Assembly (NCBI GenBank): GCA_037176725.1
Contig: JAZBRS010000013.1
Coordinates: 7,505,001 to 7,569,000 of the forward strand
DNA: 64,000 nucleotides
Origin: Posidonia oceanica
Taxonomy: Eukaryota; Streptophyta; Magnoliopsida; Alismatales; Posidoniaceae
Direction: 5' to 3'
How positions within the stretch are numbered: position 1 is the stretch's first letter; the number at the start of each line of letters is the position of its first letter. The notes below the pieces were generated by a model, which worked only from the letters and a program-made list of their open reading frames with translations, was not told where the DNA came from and made no database searches. Below are positions 44,591 to 55,230 of the stretch, one piece after another. Made by a program: the position numbers and the translations under genes.

Positions 44591-45093
44591 CAAGGACTTA
44601 GGGAAAGGAAATTAGTTATTTCCCAACTTAAATCTTTGTGTTTATACACACTAAGTAAAAGAAAATGATAGGCCAATTGTCATTCCCACGTCCAAACCAA
44701 TTTGGGCATTCCAATATCAACCTCTTAGAATGATTACTTCGCTCGTTTACATATTTCTGTTCTCGTGTATCATCAAGCGATTTGCTGTTATTCCAAGTGT
44801 ATGATAACTCAGACTCGATTTAGATCCTCTCTAACTACCTCAAGATCTAATATCCTTTACATGCATCCAAAATCAAACGACGAAAGCAAACAAGTTTTCT
44901 CTCAACAAAACTCAACAATTAGTTTAAGAAAGTCGTTGTGATCATGATAGATCATTGTAGCAACAAGGATGGCAACGAAAGAAGTGAATTAGTTTGCTCA
45001 AGACCAATGGATAAGAATGTATTGCAGAAGAGTCAATCGTTTCAAGCTTACTTCCTGTCGCATGCGAGCGAGCATTAGACGATCAAAACCGTT
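44591..45093. other. Unique sequence between G2 and the hAT element
   Basis: This AT-rich, non-repetitive stretch has no open frame, RNA gene or element end that I can recognise, apart from the CAAGG duplication at its start. It is probably host intergenic DNA. Confidence 0.5.
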
Positions 45094-45101
45094 AGCTCCA
45101 C

Positions 45102-45290
45102 TAGACCTGTAAACTGGGTCGGGCCGGCCCTGGGCCGCCTGGCCCGGCCTGCTATTTGGCCCAGAAAAGCCCAACCCACGGAAATCGTGGGCCGGGCCGG
45201 CCCACGCCCGGTGTGGGCCCGGGCTAGGCCGGGCCCAACACGTGGGCCCGACTGGGCCCGTTGGAATACGAGTCAGGCCGATCCGTAAAA
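45102..45290 (+). repeat. hAT 5' terminal inverted repeat and GGGCCGGGCC subterminal zone
   Basis: Dense repeats such as GGGCCGGCCC, GGGCCCGGGCTAGGCCGGGC and GGCCCGACTGGGCCCG follow the terminus. Subterminal repeats of this kind bind transposase in hAT elements. Confidence 0.85.
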
Positions 45291-45837
45291 AAATGAAAAA
45301 AAAATAAAAAAATCAAGACGTTGGCAACGGCTGAATTTTCAGCCGTTGCCAATGATGGCAAGTGGCAATGGGTGGATTAAATAACGGCTAATTTTTTTAT
45401 TATTTTTTTTTCCTTTTCTCTTCTCTTTTCTTCTCTTTATTTTCCTATAAATACCCTATCATACCTTCATATTTTTTCACACAACTCACTCTTCTCTCTT
45501 ATTATAACACTCATAATCCTCCCACTCTCATAATTCTCGAACTCTCATAATTCTCCCAAGTGGCAAATTCTCCCACATTCCGGACTCCGATCTCTTGTTT
45601 GCTAATCTGCTCAAATTTTCTCTGGCTCTGCTACTACTCCTTTGAAGGCTGAAGCTACAAAAATTCTCTACTTCTAATCCCTCCAATTTCTCTACTTTTA
45701 CTCCCTCCATTTTTGGATTTCGGGACCTTTGGGATAAGGGTTTCATAATCATAATTAGTTATTACATCTGTTTTTTTCTACTGTTCAATTATCTAGTCAT
45801 AATTTTCATTTATTTTTTCATACTTTAGATATTTATA

Positions 45838-47856
45838 ATGGAAAATATAGAAAACCATGATTATATCCCAACGCAGGAGTCAGACCAGTCCCAACATCAA
45901 GACATCCCTACACAATCCACTTGCACTAAAAAACCTAGGAAACAGAATTCATGGGTTTGGAAACATGTAACATTAGACCCTGCAGATGAAAATAGATGTT
46001 TTTATAATTATTGTGGTCTAGGATACACTTATCCTAGGGGTGGGGGTGTAGGTCATATTGCTATGCATTTACAAAAATGTTTAGATAAACATAATAAAGA
46101 AGAAAACACAGACTTGAGACAATCTAAATTACAATTAGGTTCTAGTGGTTTAGCAAATTGGAAATATAATGTAGAAGAAGCAAAAGAACATATTACAAAA
46201 TATATAGTACAAGATAAACAACCATTTTCTTTATCAGAAAATAAAAAATTTGAATCTTGTCTACAAGATTGTCTTAATCCATAATTTCAATGTCATTCTA
46301 GAAACACTACAAAAAATATAATTTATAAAATATTTAAAAAAGATAAATAAGATTTAATGAGAATATTTTTTAGTTTATTATGTAGAGTATCGTTAACTTG
46401 TGATGTTTGGACAGGTCCTAATAATTATCCATATCTATATTTAACTGCACATTGGATAGACATATAGTGAACCTTACAAAAAAGATTAATAGCTTTTAGA
46501 GTATTTGATTATCCACATACTGGTAAGGCTATAGCTAATATATTAAAAGAAATAACTAAAGAATTTCACTTATATTTTAAAATTAATACAATATCTTTTG
46601 ATAATGCTTCTAATAATAATGTTACCATAGATTTATTAAAAAGAAATCTAAAACCAATATTAAATGGTGAAATCTTTCATTGTAGGTGTTGTTGTCACAT
46701 AATAAACTTAATTGTACAATATGATATAAATTGTATTAGACCTTTTATAGAAAATATAAGATCAGCTCTTTTATTTATTCAAACATCAGCTAAAAAATAT
46801 CAAGAATTTAGGTATTTATGTTCAGAAAATGGTATAAGACCTAAAAAATTTAAATTAGATGTTCAACATAAATGGAACTCAACTTATGATATGTTAAGTT
46901 CAAGTTTACCTTATAACCACATAATTACAGCATTTTATAATGCAAAATCTAATTATATGATAAATGATGAAGATTGGGAAAATGCTTAAATAATTCATAA
47001 CTTTTTAGAACCTTTTTATAATGCTACTAAACAATTATCTGGTCAATATTATCCTACTAGTAATCTAGTTTTAATTAATTTATGTAATATTACAAATATT
47101 TTTCAACAATACAGAGAAGTACAATGTTTTGTAAATATTATTCAAGTAATGCAACATAAATATAATAGTTATTAGAATGATCCTCCAATGTGGGCATGTT
47201 TAGCAATAATTATGGATCCTAGGCATAGATTAGTTAATTGTATGGTACTTATAGATGATATTTTTAGTAACATGAATGAAAGTAACTTTATAGAAGAATT
47301 TAATGATAAAATTAAGACTACTTTATATACATTATTTGAAGAATATGTTAAAATATGTGGTGAAGGTAGTTCTAGTGCACCTAGATCTAGTACTGTAGGA
47401 TCACATACTAGTAGTAGCACTAGTAATTCATTTTGGAGTAAATTAAATAAGAAAAAGGAAAAATATGTAAAATCATTAACAAATAATGAATTAGAAAATT
47501 ATTTAGAATGTGAATTTGCATTTAGTGAAATAGAAATGGATAACTTAGATGTATTAAAATGGTGGTCTAATACTGCAATTAGGTTTCCTATAGTTTCTAG
47601 AATGGCTAAAGATTTACTAACGATTCCGGCGTCTACTATGGCGTCGAAGTCTGCATTTTCTGCGGGAAAAAGAGTTTTAAATGATAGAAGATGTAGATTA
47701 TCAGAAAAGTCTGTATAAGCCTCCGTGTGTCTAAAGGACTGGTACGATGCGGTTGATCATCTCCAAGGACTCAACTTAAAGAGTGATACTGAAGACGACG
47801 AGACGGCATCAACTTCAACGGGCACGGGGACCGAAACGGGCTCCACACATGATTAA
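45838..47856 (+). pseudogene. hAT transposase pseudogene
   Basis: The start ATG at 45838 opens a BED-type zinc finger region (SWVWKHVTLDP, then NYCGLGYTYPRGG and HIAMHLQKCL). The first zinc-binding Cys of the usual C-x2-C looks replaced by Tyr. The middle carries RNase H-fold hAT sequence (LTCDVWTGPNNYPYLYLTAH; NVTIDLLKRNL; KWNSTYDML) and a PFYNATKQLSG segment. The end is the hATC domain (LDVLKWWSN, then FPIVSRMAKDLLTIPASTMA). Stops at about 46282, 46348, 46465, 46987, 47173 and 47716 break the frame, mostly of C-to-T or G-to-A type. Confidence 0.9.
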
Positions 47857-48047
47857 ATATTTAAAATGTAATTTTAAAATGTAACTGGCATCAACTTTAA
47901 GATGTAATTTTTTAAATATTTATGTAAAAATTATAAAGATGTAAAATTTTAAATATCTTATGTAATTTTCAATTTTTTAATGTATATTAGATATCAATAT
48001 TTAATAAAAAAAAAGTTAAATTTTTTTTAAAAAAAATGTACCGAATG

Positions 48048-48230
48048 GACCGACCCGATCCATGGCCCGGTCCGGTTCAACCATAGGCCGTAGGCCCTGC
48101 CGGGCTAGCCCTGTAGTCGACTGGGCCCGACTCGAGTACTGTAGCAGCCTGACCCGGCCCGGACCAAGTCCAACCGGACCTAGAAAAAATCGGGCCGGGC
48201 CAGCCCGACCCGGCCCGATTTACATGTCTA
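48048..48230 (+). repeat. hAT 3' subterminal zone and terminal inverted repeat
   Basis: The zone holds GACCCGGCCCGGACC and GGGCCGGGCCAGCCCGACCC before the terminus TTTACATGTCTA. Confidence 0.85.
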
Positions 48231-48338
48231 TGCTCCATCATTGTAATCACCAATGAAGATTGCTTGGTAGATTTTTTAATATTTATCTTTAAGAAAATAT
48301 TTTTGGATTTTCTTTTTAAAAAAGGATAATTTATTAAA

Positions 48339-48473
48339 TATAATTATTTGACAACTTTATTGTTAAATTATAGTTGAGTTCAACATATTCGTCGAAGTAC
48401 AATTTAACAGCAATGTGGTGCCAAATATCAAACTCTACTATTGTTTAACAATAAAGTTGTCAAACAATTATAG
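48339..48473. mobile_element. 135-bp foldback (MITE-like) element
   Basis: The left arm 48339-48378 (TATAATTATTTGACAACTTT, ATTGTTAAATTATAGTTGAG) is the near-perfect inverse of the right arm 48433-48473. The about 54-bp loop is unique. Arms of about 40 bp and the small size suggest a MITE. No clear target duplication beyond TA could be fixed, so the family is undetermined. Confidence 0.75.
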
Positions 48474-49240
48474 AGTAATGTATTTGATGATACCTTGAAT
48501 TTACATTAACTTTCATTTCAGTGGTCTCAATTTTAAAATTATTTACTTTTATAGTCTCAACTTCACTCATTATACAGTACAATCATTACGACAATGCATA
48601 ACTTCTTTAAAGTAAATTTTGACAAATCCTTCAATCTATCCGTTTAAACTCTCTTCGTCCTTCGTCTCTACCTTTCTTAACATTCTTTCTTTTTCCTTTT
48701 CCACCCCAACTCCAAGCCCTTTCCTAGCCATCGTCTGTTGAATAACCGTGAGCATGAGGAGATCGATGGCGAGGAGATCGATGACTTAGTCCTTGACAGT
48801 GGTCGACAGTGGTGGCAACTGTGGCCAGGCAGGAGTGGTTGGTGTGGGCAGGAGGATAAGAGGAGATTAGGAGGATGGTCAAGGTTACACATTGTGAAAT
48901 GAGACGAAAAAAAAGAGAAAAGAGTCAAGGATATAACGGTCAAATTATTACATTTTTTAACATCGTTACAGTACCTATGTGTATAGTGAAACTAAATATA
49001 AGGTGAAGTTATCAAAGTAAATGGTTTTGAAATTGATGCAAAACTGGCCTAGTTAAAAATATATATTATTTATAATTATATTTTAATAAATTATCCAAAA
49101 AAAAAAAAACGACCTGGTCATGTCTAAATGACTACCAAGTACACGTCAAGAGACTCAAGACAACCATTAAGCCGACCAAGCAAAGATCCATACAAGCTTT
49201 CCACCAAACTATCCCCAAAATCCAAGCCGCTCTTTTCTCC
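48474..49240. other. Upstream region of the secreted-protein gene
   Basis: AT-rich sequence surrounds a GC-richer patch at about 48660-48900 with a short minus-strand frame of 88 residues and no domain. A TATAATTATATTTTAATAAA stretch lies at about 49068-49095, within 180 nt of the gene's start codon, and could serve as core promoter. Confidence 0.45.
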
Positions 49241-49573
49241 ATGGCTGCTGCTTCCACTGCTACCATCAACAGCTCTCACCTCCTCACCCATCTCCTCCTC
49301 CTCCTCCTCATCATCATCATCATCCCAACTCCCACCGATTCCCACCTGACCACCACCTCCGCCCTACGCAGAGATCTCCTCGCCTACAAGGGGCGGAAGA
49401 AGCCCGTCGCGGCGGTGACGGCGAGCCCCCGCTGCGGGGAGATGGGATCGAAGGCGGAGTGCTTGGGGAGATCCAGCAGATGCAGGTGGTGCCGGAGCGA
49501 TGCGCTGGACGACATGTGCTTGGGGTTCTCCGAGGCGTGGCGGCTGCCACCCCAGGTCTTCTCTTGCGAGTAG
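49241..49573 (+). CDS. Small secreted six-cysteine protein
   Basis: This intact single-exon frame encodes 110 residues. The ATG has a favourable plant context (TCCATGGCT). Residues 1 to about 34 are a signal peptide: a polar start, a Leu/Ile-rich core (residues 18-28) and a small-residue exit near TDS. The mature part has a basic linker (RRDLLAYKGRKK) and six cysteines at 65, 74, 81, 84, 93 and 109 in the pattern C-x8-C-x6-C-x2-C-x8-C-x15-C. The phrases CRWCRSDALDDMC and EAWRLPPQVFSC resemble, from memory, a conserved plant family of small secreted proteins of unknown role. An apoplastic or secretory-pathway location is inferred. GC-rich codon use sets it apart from its AT-rich flanks. It is the only undamaged plausible host gene here. 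Confidence 0.78.
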   Translation: MAAASTATINSSHLLTHLLLLLLIIIIIPTPTDSHLTTTSALRRDLLAYKGRKKPVAAVTASPRCGEMGSKAECLGRSSRCRWCRSDALDDMCLGFSEAWRLPPQVFSCE

Positions 49574-50734
49574 CAGAGAGAGCGAGAGAGGATCCGATCG
49601 ATTGGTGTGGTGGGGATGCGATATTGTTTGTGGGTTTTGATCGGAAGTATGAGATTTATTCCATGGGTAAAAGTTTAGTCATTGTTTATTTTCTCCTATT
49701 CTGAGCTGAGTTGTGTTAGTGGAGTTGATTGATTTCCTGATTTCTTATTGACTTATATGTTCTGATCTTATGTTGGTATTGGATTTTGCAAGTTGAATGA
49801 AATTGTGATTTAACCGATAAGGGTGTGTACAAGACAACCAGCAGAGGAGATTGCTGTATTGTATGACCTTTCAGTGTTGCTCTGCACCATGTTGGATGTT
49901 AAGTGGTAATCATTTCAAATGCATTCTCTGATCATGGATTCGTATTTGCGTCATGCATTAAATCAGGTGTATCGGTACCCAGGTGCTTGATTTTACTGAA
50001 ATTAACCCAGTGAGGTGGACCAGGACCGACCGTGCCATTTATTTCTTTTATGGATGCAGGTAATTGGTTTTCTAAATGTTTGTGGTTTACCGTATACCTC
50101 CTGGAGTCTCACGTTTGAATACAGACGTTTGCGCATTGGGCAGTACGCGTTTACTGCGTTTGTGAACTGATGGGCGTTCCAGATTAGTCTAGATTGACGT
50201 ATGTATCAAATTTATTATGTTACTAATGAGTCGATAAGTGCATCACACGTTTAATAATTTAACTAATTATTATAGTTAGCATTATACATTTCATGTATTG
50301 TACCTACTAAAATTAAATACTTGTAAAATAAAGTTGGCTTGTAATACAACTCTAAGGAAAAGCCAAAATTAGTCAAATCAATAAGTTTTACAATGATAAT
50401 CAATTGAATGATTTTTGAAATTTATTACCAATATATCATATTACATATATGATTGCTAGCCAATGTCTATTGTTAATGAGCTTTTAAGGGTTTTATAGAC
50501 AAAAAAACATCCATTTGTGATCAAAACAAAAAGACAAGAAAGGAAAGCATAACATGCATATTTTTCTAAGATTTTGAGATGGAAATAAAATCAATAAAAG
50601 TTAAATGTATAATAACAACGAGAAATATATTTTAAAATTAATAACAAAAATAAAACTCCAAATGCTCATGAAAGTATAGACTTTTATGTGGTCATGTGAA
50701 AGTTTATTGACATTTTTGTATTTACAATGTTATT
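49574..50734. other. Downstream of the secreted-protein gene, no gene recognised
   Basis: The first 200-300 nt probably hold the 3' UTR. The rest is AT-rich unique sequence with no open frame of note, ending in the CAAAT next to element N. Confidence 0.45.
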
Positions 50735-50954
50735 CAAATTGTAACCATGCGACCGAATCGACTCGAACAAACCGAATCGCGAGTCACAGCAAAAAGATGT
50801 AAAAATGGATAAAGGTTGAAGAAAAGAAAACAAAAATTTGAAGTCGTCATCTACCCTATTTTGGAATTCGGAAAGACGAAGAAAACCAGGAAACATGCAA
50901 AATGATAAAAATTGTAAAGGATATGACACAAGGTCATTACATGCCAGAGATCGA

Positions 50955-51025
50955 GCAAGGACTCTTATTACGCATGAGGAAGGTGTTAGGTACCCCCATG
51001 TGCCCGAAAGAGTCGATCTTTCTGG
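50955..51025 (-). other. Conserved LTR hairpin block (N 3' LTR)
   Basis: AAGGACTCTTATTACGCATG, AGGAAGGTGTTAGGTACCCC and GTCGATCTTTCTGGGC match the M, S2 and P blocks with few changes. Confidence 0.7.
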
Positions 51026-51475
51026 GCTATTCCGCTCGTTTGTGACTAATGTCGGTCATGATATCATTTACTATACGCCTAAAGGCGATAATGCTATGCC
51101 ATGTAAATCATGTTAAATGCCTTGTAAAACATGCCAAATGTCTTTGAAAACATGCTAAAAATGTATTGCTTAATGTCATGATGTATGATGGAAAACAAAA
51201 CATGCATCCTATGTGCTCAGCGGCGCTGACTGCATCTTGAAAAGAGGGATCTCAATTCATAAGATTCTCGAGCAGTATGCATCATTGCTCTAATGTAATG
51301 TAGGCGAAAAACAAAACACTGGAGAAACCATGCAATGCAAGAACACGACATGCAAAGGGAAACAATGATCAAGCAATATGCATGGATGCTAGGGTATGCA
51401 CTGGAAGCGATCAGATGCGGGAAACGACAAGCGAAACGAAGAAACAACTCCAAATCAGGATGCAGCTGACTTAAA

Positions 51476-51537
51476 GTGTTGGATGCTAGAATCACTAGCG
51501 TCCAACGTTGGACGCTGGGATCCTCAGCGTCTAACAC
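51476..51537. repeat. Palindromic module, N 3' LTR
   Basis: Outer arms GTGTTGGATGC and GCGTCTAACAC pair along all 11 positions if G-U is allowed. Variable segment TAGAATCACTA resembles the reverse complement of the other, TGAGGATCCCA. Confidence 0.9.
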
Positions 51538-51881
51538 CTAAACTCTGGTTTTTTGAAGAATGTGAATGCATGTATTTGTAAACATGATTTTAATGCCATG
51601 TAGCAACTGTAGAAAAGCAAATCAGGCTAGATAGTTAAAACAAAAACCACCATGCTCAAAATCGATGTTGAAAAGTCAAAAACAAGGATGCGGCATACAA
51701 GGAGAATCAAATCATGTCTTGAAAGAAACATGCCGTATGCTTTTGAAAACGTGCCAAATAGTAAAGATGAAAACCTTAAAGCCACTATTGACATGCAAAT
51801 CATGTTAGACGATCAAAGCCAAAGTAAACAGACCCAAAACCAATATCTGGAAACTTCAAAACAAGGCTCAGTCTACTGGAA

Positions 51882-51914
51882 GTGTTGGACACTGGGATAT
51901 ACAGCGTCCAACAC
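51882..51914. repeat. Half palindromic module, N 3' LTR
   Basis: Only two arms are present, GTGTTGGACAC and GCGTCCAACAC, around TGGGATATACA. Loss of the central repeat by deletion between like arms would explain it. It is repeated at 63271. Confidence 0.85.
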
Positions 51915-52098
51915 AGAGAGTTCAGAAAAAAAAATATGTCCTATATGGGAAATAAACAATATGCTCAGATCCCAGAAACCATGAGGATCAACTGAAATAT
52001 GATGTAAATCGTGTTAGGCAGAAAACACTATGGGTAAAAATCTCAAGGAAACAAACAAATCATTTCTGACGGATAAAATAAGAAAACAGGAAACAAAA

Positions 52099-52158
52099 GT
52101 GTTGGAGGCTATGATAACTAGCGTTCAACGTTGAACGCTGTATTCAGTAGCGTCCTAC
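52099..52158. repeat. Palindromic module, N 3' LTR
   Basis: The arms are GTGTTGGAGGC, GCGTTCAACGTTGAACGC (a perfect variant core) and GCGTCCTACAGC. Both core halves changed together (TTGGAC to TTGAAC with GTCCAA to GTTCAA). Confidence 0.9.
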
Positions 52159-52336
52159 AGCTTGTGACAGATTTATAAGTGAATAACTCAGAGAAGAAAG
52201 CATATTTCAATCCAGATGGTTTTATAAATAAAACATGATTAGGATAAATCAAAATAGACTGTATATAGCATGGACAAACCAACAGAAGATGTATAAAATA
52301 TTTTACAAATGAAAATATGCGAAATGAACTTTAGGA

Positions 52337-52397
52337 CATTGGACACTGGCCATGGTAGCGTCCAACGTTGGACACACCAGGCTCAGCGTCCAATGCA
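52337..52397. repeat. Palindromic module, N 3' LTR
   Basis: Variable segments TGGCCATGGTA and ACCAGGCTCA are nearly complementary (TGAGCCTGGT). Confidence 0.9.
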
Positions 52398-52846
52398 CTA
52401 ACAGAGCGTTTAATCTGTAAATTCTTTCAACATGGATCGAAACGAAACAAAAAGCATTCACCGAGCTAGAGTAGACATTTACAAACATAAACATGCAATT
52501 ACCATAAAAATGGATGAATAAATCGTCCTCCTCGCCTCCACTTGCCTCTCGCCGGAATCCGGTGAGTTCTCCGGCCATTTGAGGACCGGGGAGCTCACGG
52601 AGCTCAGCTACGACTCATCGTGGAGGTTCGGGGAGGTCATGAGGGACCCCGGGATGCAAGAAATGGGAGATGGATCCTAGGCCAAGCTCAACGGCCGGCA
52701 GCCTCATTTGGCCGGAACCTATCACCGGAAAATGGAATTATAGATTAACAGAGGCATACCAGTAGTAAATACTATGTAACATGCATTGAAACTAATATTC
52801 ACAGCATAATAACAAGGTTCTAAGTTATGGGGAATGAGGTACTTAC

Positions 52847-53100
52847 CTGTTTTGTTGTTTGGTGTGGCTTCCTCAGCCCCGGTGGCCTTCTCCGGCGGAT
52901 TTGTGGTGGCTCAGGCGGCAGCAAGCAGTTGGGTAGGTCTGGTTGTGTCTCAGGAAGCTTGAGGTGGCCGAAGGTATGGGAATCTCAAAGGTTTGTAGGT
53001 GGTGTTTGCTCTGAAAAATCACAGAAATGGGTGCCTCCTCCTTCAATGGAGGAAGAAAAAATCCTTTTCTTTTGTTTGCATGGGTGTAACAGCTGAAGTG
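52847..53100 (-). other. Exon-like segment with consensus splice donor, N 3' LTR
   Basis: The minus strand ends AACAAAACAG/GTAAGTACC at 52846, a full plant donor consensus. Upstream is a moderately GC-rich segment. I found no clear TATA box in this copy. Confidence 0.42.
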
Positions 53101-53212
53101 GAAACGAGGGGACGTGGAACTTGACCGGAAATGGGATTAGGACAGAGGGCACAAGTGGATTTGCACCTGGGAATCGTTTGGAATTCCAAAAACAAAATCT
53201 GTCAGTCCCAAT

Positions 53213-53274
53213 GTGTTGGACGCCTATCTAAGCGGCGTCCAACGTAGGACGCTGCCTCAGTTAGCGTCCAACAC
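53213..53274. repeat. Palindromic module, N 3' LTR, upstream pair A
   Basis: The arms are GTGTTGGACGC, GCGTCCAACGTAGGACGC and GCGTCCAACACC around CTATCTAAGCG and TGCCTCAGTTA. Confidence 0.9.
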
Positions 53275-53290
53275 CCTAAAGAGCTGAACG

Positions 53291-53351
53291 GTGTTGGACG
53301 TTGGATTCCCTGCGTCTTACGTAAGACGCGGGCACATCCGGCGTCCAACGA
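53291..53351. repeat. Palindromic module, N 3' LTR, upstream pair B
   Basis: The outer pair is of GTTGGACG/CGTCCAAC type, while the inner core is GCGTCTTACGTAAGACGC. One locus thus mixes the two core spellings with pairing kept in each. The variable segments share GGAT-CCC in reverse complement. Confidence 0.92.
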
Positions 53352-53394
53352 CCCAAAGAGTATTTTTGGATATTTTGGGTGTTTTTGGTTGATT

Positions 53395-53525
53395 TTTTGG
53401 TTGGGCTTGGGCTTGGACTTGGGTTTAGGCTTGGTTTAGGGCAAGGCTTAGGTTTAGGCTTGGTTTAGGGATTGGGTTTGGGTTTTGGACAAGGCTTGGG
53501 TTTGGATTTAGGTTATGTGAATAGG
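53395..53525 (-). repeat. GGCTTGGGTTTAGG-type runs, N 3' LTR
   Basis: Degenerate telomere-like G-rich words such as GGGTTTAGGCTTGGTTTAGG fill this stretch close to the LTR start. Confidence 0.65.
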
Positions 53526-53600
53526 TGGGGGGCCGCCATAACCGAGCACATCCTTGAGAGAAAACCGTCGACGAAGGACTACAAAATCGAAGTGTCTACA

Positions 53601-53612
53601 AATGCCCCTCCC
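53601..53612 (-). promoter_or_regulatory. Polypurine tract of element N
   Basis: The minus strand reads GGGAGGGGCATT abutting the LTR, one base different from the tracts of P and M. Confidence 0.85.
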
Positions 53613-53696
53613 TGAGTGAGGTCGAGGGAACCAAGGCCGCTGCTTAGGGTTGACAAGACACCACAACCGTAGTCGATGGAGAAGCAATGTTGCTGT

Positions 53697-53760
53697 TGGC
53701 GTGAGTCACTTATCCGGCGGATGCACCGAAAATCATGACTCGTTGCCACAATGCAAATGC
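53697..53760 (-). other. Conserved 3'-UTR block (copy in N)
   Basis: GCGTGAGTCACTTATCCGGC, GGATGCACC and ATGACTCGTTGCCACAATGC repeat the P and M block. Confidence 0.75.
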
Positions 53761-53879
53761 TAATGTAAATACTAGGATGCAATGCTGATGCTAATCCTGC
53801 AATGCTGATGGCATGTTGGTGCCAATAAGTGCCAAAGTCCGCTAGGGGTGTGCGAGCAATGCATGTATATATGATGCTA

Positions 53880-55230
53880 GTGATGAGGATCACTAGGCCA
53901 ATAGCTCCAAGCGAGGATCGCTGAACTGGTAGCTCTAGGCGAGAATAGAAAATAAAGATCGCCGAGCCAGTAGCTCTAGGCGAGGATCGCTGAGCTGGCA
54001 GCTCTAAGCGAGAAAGATGTGTAAAGATCGCTGAGCTGGTAGTTCTAGGCGAGAACAGAAAGTAAATATCGCCGAGCCAGTAGCTCTAGGCAAGGATCGC
54101 TGAGCCGGTAGTTCTAAGCGAGAAAGATGTGTAAAGATCGCCGAGCTGGTTGCTCTAGGCGAGAGCAGAAAATAAAGATCGCCGAGCCGGTAACTTTAAG
54201 CGAGAACAGAAAGTAAAGATCGCCGAGCCGGTAGCTTTAGGCGAGGATCGCTGAGCTGGTAGCTCTAAGCGAGAAAGATGTGTAAAGATTGCCGAGCCAA
54301 TAGTTCTAGGTGAGAGCAGAAAATAAAGATCGCCGAGCCGGTAGCTCTAAGCGAGAGCAGAAAGTAAAGATCGCCGAGCCGGTAGCTCTAAGCGAGAACA
54401 GCAAATAAAGATCGCCGAGCTGGTAGCTCTAAGCGAGAACAGCAAATAAAGATCACCGAGCCAGTAGCTCCAGGCGAGAACAGCAAGTAAAGATCGCCAA
54501 GCCGGTAGCTCTAGACGAGGATCGCTGAGCCGGTAGCTCTAAGCAAGAAAGATGTGTAAAGATCGTCGAGCCGGTAGCTCTAGGCGAGAGCAGAAAATAA
54601 AGATCGCCGAGTCGGTAGCTCTAGGCGAGAACAGCAAGTAAAGGTCGCTGAGCCGGTAGCTCTAGGCGAGGATTGCTGAACCGGTAGCTTTAAGCGAGAA
54701 AGATGTGTAAAGATCGCCGAGCCGCTAGCTCTAGGAGAGAGTAGAAAATAAAGATCGCCGAGCCGGTAACTCTAGGCAAGAACAAAAAGTAAAGATCGCC
54801 GAGCCGGTAGCTCTAAGCGAGGATCGTTGAGCCGGTAACTCCAAGCGAGAAAGATGTGTAAAAATCGACGAGCTGGTCGCTCTAGGCGAGAGCAGAAAAT
54901 AAAGATCGTCGAGCTGGTAGCTCTAAGCGAGAACATAAAGTAAAGATCGCCAAGCCAGTAACTCTAGGCGAGGATCGCTGAGCCGGTAGCTCTAAGCGAG
55001 AAAGATGTGTAAAGATCGCCGAGCTGGTAACTCTAGGTGAAAACAGCAAAGTAAAGATCACCGAACTGGTAGCTCTAAGTGAGGATCGCTAAGCCGGTAG
55101 CTCTAAGCGAGAACAGAAAGTAAAGATCACCGAGCCAGTAGCTCTAGGCGAGAACAGAAGGTAAAGATCGTCGAGTCGGTAGCTTTAGGCGAGGATTGCT
55201 GAGCCGGTAGCTCTAAGCGAGGAAGATGAT
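53880..55230 (-). repeat. About 41-bp tandem array of element N (some 30 units)
   Basis: Units read GATCGCCGAGCCGGTAGCTC, TAGGCGAGAACAG and AAAGTAAA, with a second type ending AAGATGTGTAAA and a short 27-bp type. Higher-order alternation of the types is visible, for example a GAAAGATGTGTAAA unit every third to fourth repeat. Confidence 0.92.

Larger units (their letters stand above)
45102..48230 (+). mobile_element. Decayed hAT transposon (3129 bp)
   Basis: Terminal inverted repeats begin TAGACCTGTAAA (45102) and, inverted, TAGACATGTAAA (ending 48230). Each is followed by a GGGCCGGGCC-rich subterminal zone, as in many plant hAT elements. The flanks are AGCTCCAC (45094-45101) and TGCTCCAT (48231-48238), an 8-bp duplication with two changes. 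Inside is a transposase pseudogene with a BED-finger-like start and a hATC dimerisation end. The AT-rich coding contrasts with the GC-rich ends. Confidence 0.92.
50740..53600 (-). mobile_element. Element N 3' LTR (2861 bp)
   Basis: The LTR runs from TGTAACCATGCGACC to AGTGTCTACA. It holds six palindromic loci, the hairpin block (50955-51025), an exon-like segment with a consensus donor and GGCTTGGGTTTAGG runs near its start. It aligns with 62130-64000; the stretch after about 51640 is far more similar than the first 900 bp. Confidence 0.9.

Noticed and set aside
48677..48943. 88-residue minus-strand frame upstream of the host gene
   Set aside because: It has Cys/His/Ser-rich low similarity to anything, no domain and an AT-rich setting without gene signals.
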